Positions 60,825-64,000 of a DNA stretch of 64,000 nt are shown one piece after another. The position numbers and the translations under genes were made by a program. The stretch is taken from contig NZ_CP089309.1 in NCBI RefSeq assembly GCF_021228795.1, positions 4,585,501 to 4,649,500 of the forward strand, written 5' to 3'. Within the stretch, counting starts at the first letter, position 1, and each line of letters starts with the position of its first letter. The notes below the pieces were generated by a model. It was given only the letters and a program-made list of their open reading frames with translations, ran no database searches and had not been told where the DNA came from. Source of the DNA: Thiocapsa bogorovii. GTDB lineage: Bacteria > Pseudomonadota > Gammaproteobacteria > Chromatiales > Chromatiaceae.

Positions 60825-61403
60825 TTAGTCCTCGGTGGCGCCGTCGGTCGCGGCGGTGTCGACCTCGCCGCTCCCCGCCGACCTCGCCGGAGCCTCGCCG
60901 GGTCGCGGATTCGAACCCTCGTGCGGGGCTTCGTAGTAGCCTTCGGGATCCAGCTCGGTCAGTTGCTCCCAGATGCGATTCAGGATGATGTCGGCCTCCG
61001 CACGCTGGGACAGGAAGCCGACCGCCCGGGTGATGAAGGCCTCCTCCTCCGGGCTCAAGAGGCTTGGGTGAGCCTCCTCGGGTTCCTGCCCCGGGTTCGG
61101 CGGCGGCTCCGCGAACAGTGCTTCCGGGTCCTCGTCGAAAGACTCTCCGGTCCATTCGAACGTGCGTTCGGACGGGGTGCGAAGCGGGGCGACCCTCGCG
61201 CCGCGCTGTAACGATGTGTCATGAGTCCCGGGTGGGGGTGTTTGCGCCGGGTTCGTGCGCGTCCGCGGCTGCTCGTGGGCGGCCTTGCGGCGCGCGATCA
61301 GGGACTCGATCTCGGCGAGGACCAAGGCGTCGAGATCGACGCAATCCTTCTCCCGTTGGTGACGGACGGCGGGTCGTGCCTGCGTGCCTTGACTCTGTGT
61401 CAT
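60825..61403 (-). CDS. Hypothetical protein, 192 residues, polar and acidic
   Basis: Not recognised. It begins MTQSQGTQARPAVRHQREKD, then LDALVLAEIESLIARRKAAHE (helical), a proline/threonine-rich linker, an acidic centre and a helical segment LLSPEEEAFITRAVGFLSQRAEADIILNRIWEQLTEL, ending in a disordered acidic tail. No membrane segment or signal peptide is present. The start at 61403 has an excellent GGAGGCAACC ribosome site. It is separated by 4 bp from the protease gene, so a substrate, inhibitor or chaperone of the protease is conceivable but unproven. Confidence 0.65.
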   Translation of the reverse strand: MTQSQGTQARPAVRHQREKDCVDLDALVLAEIESLIARRKAAHEQPRTRTNPAQTPPPGTHDTSLQRGARVAPLRTPSERTFEWTGESFDEDPEALFAEPPPNPGQEPEEAHPSLLSPEEEAFITRAVGFLSQRAEADIILNRIWEQLTELDPEGYYEAPHEGSNPRPGEAPARSAGSGEVDTAATDGATED

Positions 61404-61433
61404 GGTTGCCTCCGATGATCGACCGAGCAAAAA

Positions 61434-61509
61434 GCCGACTGAAGTCGGCGTACCCGGGGGCCGACGCAAGTCGGCGCACCGGCCTTTGGGTTCGCCGGTT
61501 TCAACCGGC
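61434..61509. repeat. Cluster of three short perfect hairpins
   Basis: GCCGACT-GA-AGTCGGC (61434-61449), GCCGAC-GCAA-GTCGGC (61460-61475) and GCCGGTT-TC-AACCGGC (61494-61509) lie in the 214-bp spacer between the DUF4438 gene and the 192-residue gene. The first two share the same stem sequence. They resemble REP-type extragenic palindromes and may process or partially terminate the polycistronic mRNA. Confidence 0.75.
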
Positions 61510-61617
61510 ACCCGGAGCCAGCGGACTCGAGTCGACCGAGTGCAACACAGGTCGGCATGGACCCGCCCGCTGGCTAATTCGCAAGGGCGCCCGGCTAGGG
61601 TGCGTCCGGAGCCCCTC

Positions 61618-62643
61618 TCACATGAACGCCAAAGCGAGCCGGTCCAGTCGCTCCGATTGGCCGATCGTGCGCCTCTGCTCCGGTCGGCGCCCAGTCTGCC
61701 CCTCCTTGCGCAGATCGAGAATCCTCGCCAGGTTGGCGTTCGCCTCATGCACCGGCTCGAGCGAGCGCGCCGGTCCGGTGATGAGGCTGACCACACCGGG
61801 TCCGTGCCCGCTCTTGAGACTGTCGCCGTGCACGACCACGCCGATCGTCGTATAGCCGCGACGCAGGGTGCGCCCGTAGCGATGGTCGGCACCCCGGATC
61901 GCCACCAGGTCGCCGAAGCGAAGACGATCGAGTCGAAAGCGTCGGCGCACCTGCGGATCGGACAATTGAATATCCCCGTCGCCGCGACAGCTATTGTCGC
62001 GACCGATCCCGGAACCGATGATCCCGGCGGGCAGCAGATGCGTGACCGGCACCCTCAACCGGTCCGGCGCCGAGCGCAATCCCCAGCGGCGGATCAGGAG
62101 CGGGGAGCAGTTGTAGAGCGTCAACTCGGGATGCTCCGGCAGCCGCAGCCCTAGACCGTGCGAGTAGATCTGAATCCGGTCGCCGATGCGCAGACGCCGG
62201 AGGACCGAATCCGGAAAGTCGATCAGGACGTGGTCGATCCCGCCGTGCTTGCCCGTCACCGTGCCCTTCTGGTCCGTGCAGGGGCCCGTCAGCACGCGCG
62301 CCGCGTTGCCCACACAGGCGTAGGTGTTCAGCGCCAGATTGGCTGCATTCGGCTTCCCCTTGAGGGCGCGCTGGCGGCTCTCGACCGCGACGCCTGGCTC
62401 CAGATGATCGGCCGCCAGGCCGACGCACGGGTCGCCGACCCGGTGGCTGATCACGATCCCGCCCGGTCCCGGAACCACCCGCGGTACCCCGTCGCGGCCG
62501 ATCCGGTAGGGGCTGCTGCCCTGGGTCGGCGGGACGATCTCTCCCGCGACCGCGACCATGACCAGCTCGCTTAGATTCATCAGCGGGGTTCCGGCCCTGC
62601 GGCGGGTCGAGGGCAACGGTGGTGCAAGTGGGGGGTGTTTCAT
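61618..62643 (-). CDS. DUF4438 domain protein
   Basis: Up to 341 residues; resembles DUF4438 proteins of unknown function. Visible features are SPYRIGRDGVPRVVPGPGGIVISHRVGDP near the N-terminus, NLALNTYACVGNAARVLTGPC, GTVTGKHGGIDHVLIDFP and a C-terminal GYTTIGVVVHGDSLKSGHGPGV. The first ATG (62643) overlaps the upstream stop as ATGA, favouring coupled translation. Family-like sequence starts only at MNLSELVMVAVAGEIVPP (ATG 62580), so the mature start could be either. No signal peptide. Confidence 0.68.
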   Translation of the reverse strand: MKHPPLAPPLPSTRRRAGTPLMNLSELVMVAVAGEIVPPTQGSSPYRIGRDGVPRVVPGPGGIVISHRVGDPCVGLAADHLEPGVAVESRQRALKGKPNAANLALNTYACVGNAARVLTGPCTDQKGTVTGKHGGIDHVLIDFPDSVLRRLRIGDRIQIYSHGLGLRLPEHPELTLYNCSPLLIRRWGLRSAPDRLRVPVTHLLPAGIIGSGIGRDNSCRGDGDIQLSDPQVRRRFRLDRLRFGDLVAIRGADHRYGRTLRRGYTTIGVVVHGDSLKSGHGPGVVSLITGPARSLEPVHEANANLARILDLRKEGQTGRRPEQRRTIGQSERLDRLALAFM

Positions 62644-63482
62644 GGCAGTCGATACCAGAAGGCGCTGGCGTCCTGCCAGACATCGTCTAGCCGATCTCCC
62701 TCACCGCAGGACGACTCCAGGTCGCTTTCCAGATCGGGATCCGGTGTGTCGAGCGCTTCGCTCAGGAAGGCCCGCGGGGCCACGAGATGCACCACCGCGA
62801 GGTCGAGTCCGGTCCAACACAATTCCAACGCGCCGCTGCGTGCGAGCAATGGGGTCAACTGCCGACGCAGCGGGCGGGACTGCTCGGAGTCGACCTTGCG
62901 GCAGTCGACCCCGCAGGCGGCCAGCAAGCGGCAGAGCGCCGGGGCCTCGTCGCTCGGCTCGGCCAGGGTTAGGATCAAGGGGCGGTAGCGGCTCATGGCC
63001 GCCGCCAGTGCGGTCGCGTCCAGCGCGCCGCCCAACAGCGGCAAGGCCGGCTCCAGATCCGGCGCGGTCCCGAGCAAACGTTGCTCCAGATCCAGTCCGA
63101 AGCGCTCGAAGCGTTGGATCACCTGCGAATCGACCTCCTTCGGCATGAAGGACTCGTCGATTCGCTCCCCGGCCCAGTAGAGCCTCAAGACGGGAAGACT
63201 GAGATCCAGCCGTGCCCGTTCCCATTGGTCCAGCGAGGCCGGATCCGGCATCGGCGTGCGTGCATCCGCGAAGGGGTCGGCCAGCAGATCCTGCGGGTGC
63301 AGCCGATAGTGCGTGGTGTTGTCGAGGATCGACCACAGCCGGGGCACCAGACACACCCGCAACTCCTCGGCGAGGCGCAACGCCAGCATCGGCCCGTGGC
63401 GGGCCAAGGCAAGCCGCACATCCAGGACGCACAGCCAGCCCTTGGTGTCGACCGTGACCTGAAACGGCGGGAGCGGACCCAT
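62640..63482 (-). CDS. Hypothetical protein, 280 residues
   Basis: Not recognised. It begins MGPLPPFQVTVDTKGWLCVLDVRLAL, with a helical LALRLAEELRVCLVPRLWSILDN; a central leucine-rich region LLGTAPDLEPALPLLGGALDATALAAAMSRYRPLILTLAEPS; and an acidic C-terminus with repeated DLES. No signal peptide or membrane helix is evident. It lies 23 bp after the upstream HExxH gene and overlaps the DUF4438 start by 4 bp, so these three are probably one transcription unit. Confidence 0.65.
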   Translation of the reverse strand: MGPLPPFQVTVDTKGWLCVLDVRLALARHGPMLALRLAEELRVCLVPRLWSILDNTTHYRLHPQDLLADPFADARTPMPDPASLDQWERARLDLSLPVLRLYWAGERIDESFMPKEVDSQVIQRFERFGLDLEQRLLGTAPDLEPALPLLGGALDATALAAAMSRYRPLILTLAEPSDEAPALCRLLAACGVDCRKVDSEQSRPLRRQLTPLLARSGALELCWTGLDLAVVHLVAPRAFLSEALDTPDPDLESDLESSCGEGDRLDDVWQDASAFWYRLP

Positions 63483-63505
63483 GGCGCAGCTCCGAGGTCA
63501 AGCAC

Positions 63506-64000
63506 TTAGGAGGCGAGCGCCAGGGAGGGCTTGCGCTTCTTCAGCCCCAGTGTCGAGCGCATGGCGCTGCCGACACCCGGGAAGGCGCGGCCCTCGGCGG
63601 TCATGCGGTAGGCGGCGATCCAGGCTTCGGCATGCGCGCCGAAGGGGCGTGCTTCGGCGCGGAAGACCAGCGGGTCGGCGGTCGTCTCGAAGTCCTGATC
63701 CGCGATCCATTGCAGGATGCGCCTGCCGCTCTCGGCCATCTTGGCCCGCTGCGAGAGCTCCGCCATGCCGCCGAGGTGACGGTTGGAGACCACCTCGATC
63801 ACGTCCCACTTGGTGTTGGCGTCGAACGCCTTCTTGATGTCGGGCTGATCGAACAGATCGAGCAGGGTGCTCAGGTAGTGGCCCGTCTCGTGGGTCAGCG
63901 CCAGGATGTTGCCGTAGCTCGCGCGATCCAACGCGAAACGCAGATCGGTGCCGAGCCGCTGAATGCTCGCCAGATTGCCGAAGGGCCGGTCGTCGATGTC
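63506..64000 (-). CDS. Partial protein with an HExxH motif (5' end outside window)
   Basis: The reading frame is open to the right edge of the window; at least 164 residues remain. A HETGH motif in ALTHETGHYLSTLLDLF matches the HExxH zinc-metallopeptidase signature, followed by AFDANTKWDVIEVVSNRH. The rest (RRILQWIADQDFETTADPLVFRAEARPFGAHAEAWIAAYRM) is not recognised. One motif match is weak evidence of peptidase activity, and no third zinc ligand can be assigned. It is the most upstream visible gene of the minus-strand cluster that also encodes a serine protease. Confidence 0.6.
   Translation of the reverse strand, partial: DIDDRPFGNLASIQRLGTDLRFALDRASYGNILALTHETGHYLSTLLDLFDQPDIKKAFDANTKWDVIEVVSNRHLGGMAELSQRAKMAESGRRILQWIADQDFETTADPLVFRAEARPFGAHAEAWIAAYRMTAEGRAFPGVGSAMRSTLGLKKRKPSLALAS

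Overview
The window is GC-rich gammaproteobacterial DNA. Gene order and protein sequences fit a purple-sulfur-type (Chromatiaceae-like) bacterium; that family-level placement is inference. About 60% of it is the large transcription/translation super-cluster, and the rest is amino-acid biosynthesis, a signalling/pilin region and a poorly characterised minus-strand cluster.

Layout. 1-4 kb: the 3' end of pth, a long spacer, an outer-membrane FadL-type porin and, on the minus strand, a UDP-glucose 6-dehydrogenase. 4.1-6.1 kb: a stable-RNA/EF-Tu unit (tRNA-Tyr, -Gly, -Thr, tuf copy 1, tRNA-Trp) behind a sigma-70 promoter. 6.1-18.4 kb: secE-nusG-rplKAJL-rpoBC. 18.5-36.8 kb: rpsL-rpsG-fusA-tuf copy 2, followed after only 4 bp by the S10, spc and alpha gene sets (rpsJ to rplQ), closed by a strong terminator. 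36.8-40.1 kb: a DUF62 SAM hydrolase-like gene, a DUF533 protein and an SrmB-like helicase. 40.4-49.0 kb: gyrA-serC-serA-pheA-hisC-tyrA, supplying serine and aromatic amino acids. 49.4-57.7 kb: a PAS-GGDEF-degenerate EAL protein, an FGGY sugar kinase, queF, a type IV pilin with a sigma-54 promoter, and a giant transglutaminase/DUF2126 protein. 58.5-64 kb: a LuxR-type regulator, then a minus-strand cluster of methyltransferase, trypsin-like protease, hypothetical protein, DUF4438 protein, second hypothetical protein and a partial protein with an HExxH motif.

The most unusual material is non-coding. (1) A family of 84-89 bp palindromic units with AACCGCG-type ends occurs as tandem pairs separated by AT-rich spacers in rpoB-rpoC, gyrA-serC and serC-serA, and singly after the pilin gene. 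Their arms change in compensatory fashion and several touch stop or start codons. (2) A 272-bp element at 58159-58430 is almost wholly self-complementary, can fold as a three-way junction and is flanked by TA, like an IS630/Tc1-type MITE. (3) A near-consensus promoter is followed 11 bp later by a strong intrinsic terminator upstream of rpsL. (4) A terminator-like hairpin lies inside the spc operon. (5) The pilin has an atypically long predicted leader behind a good sigma-54 site. The 59-64 kb cluster is the best candidate for an undescribed protein system, but its function cannot be told from sequence alone.
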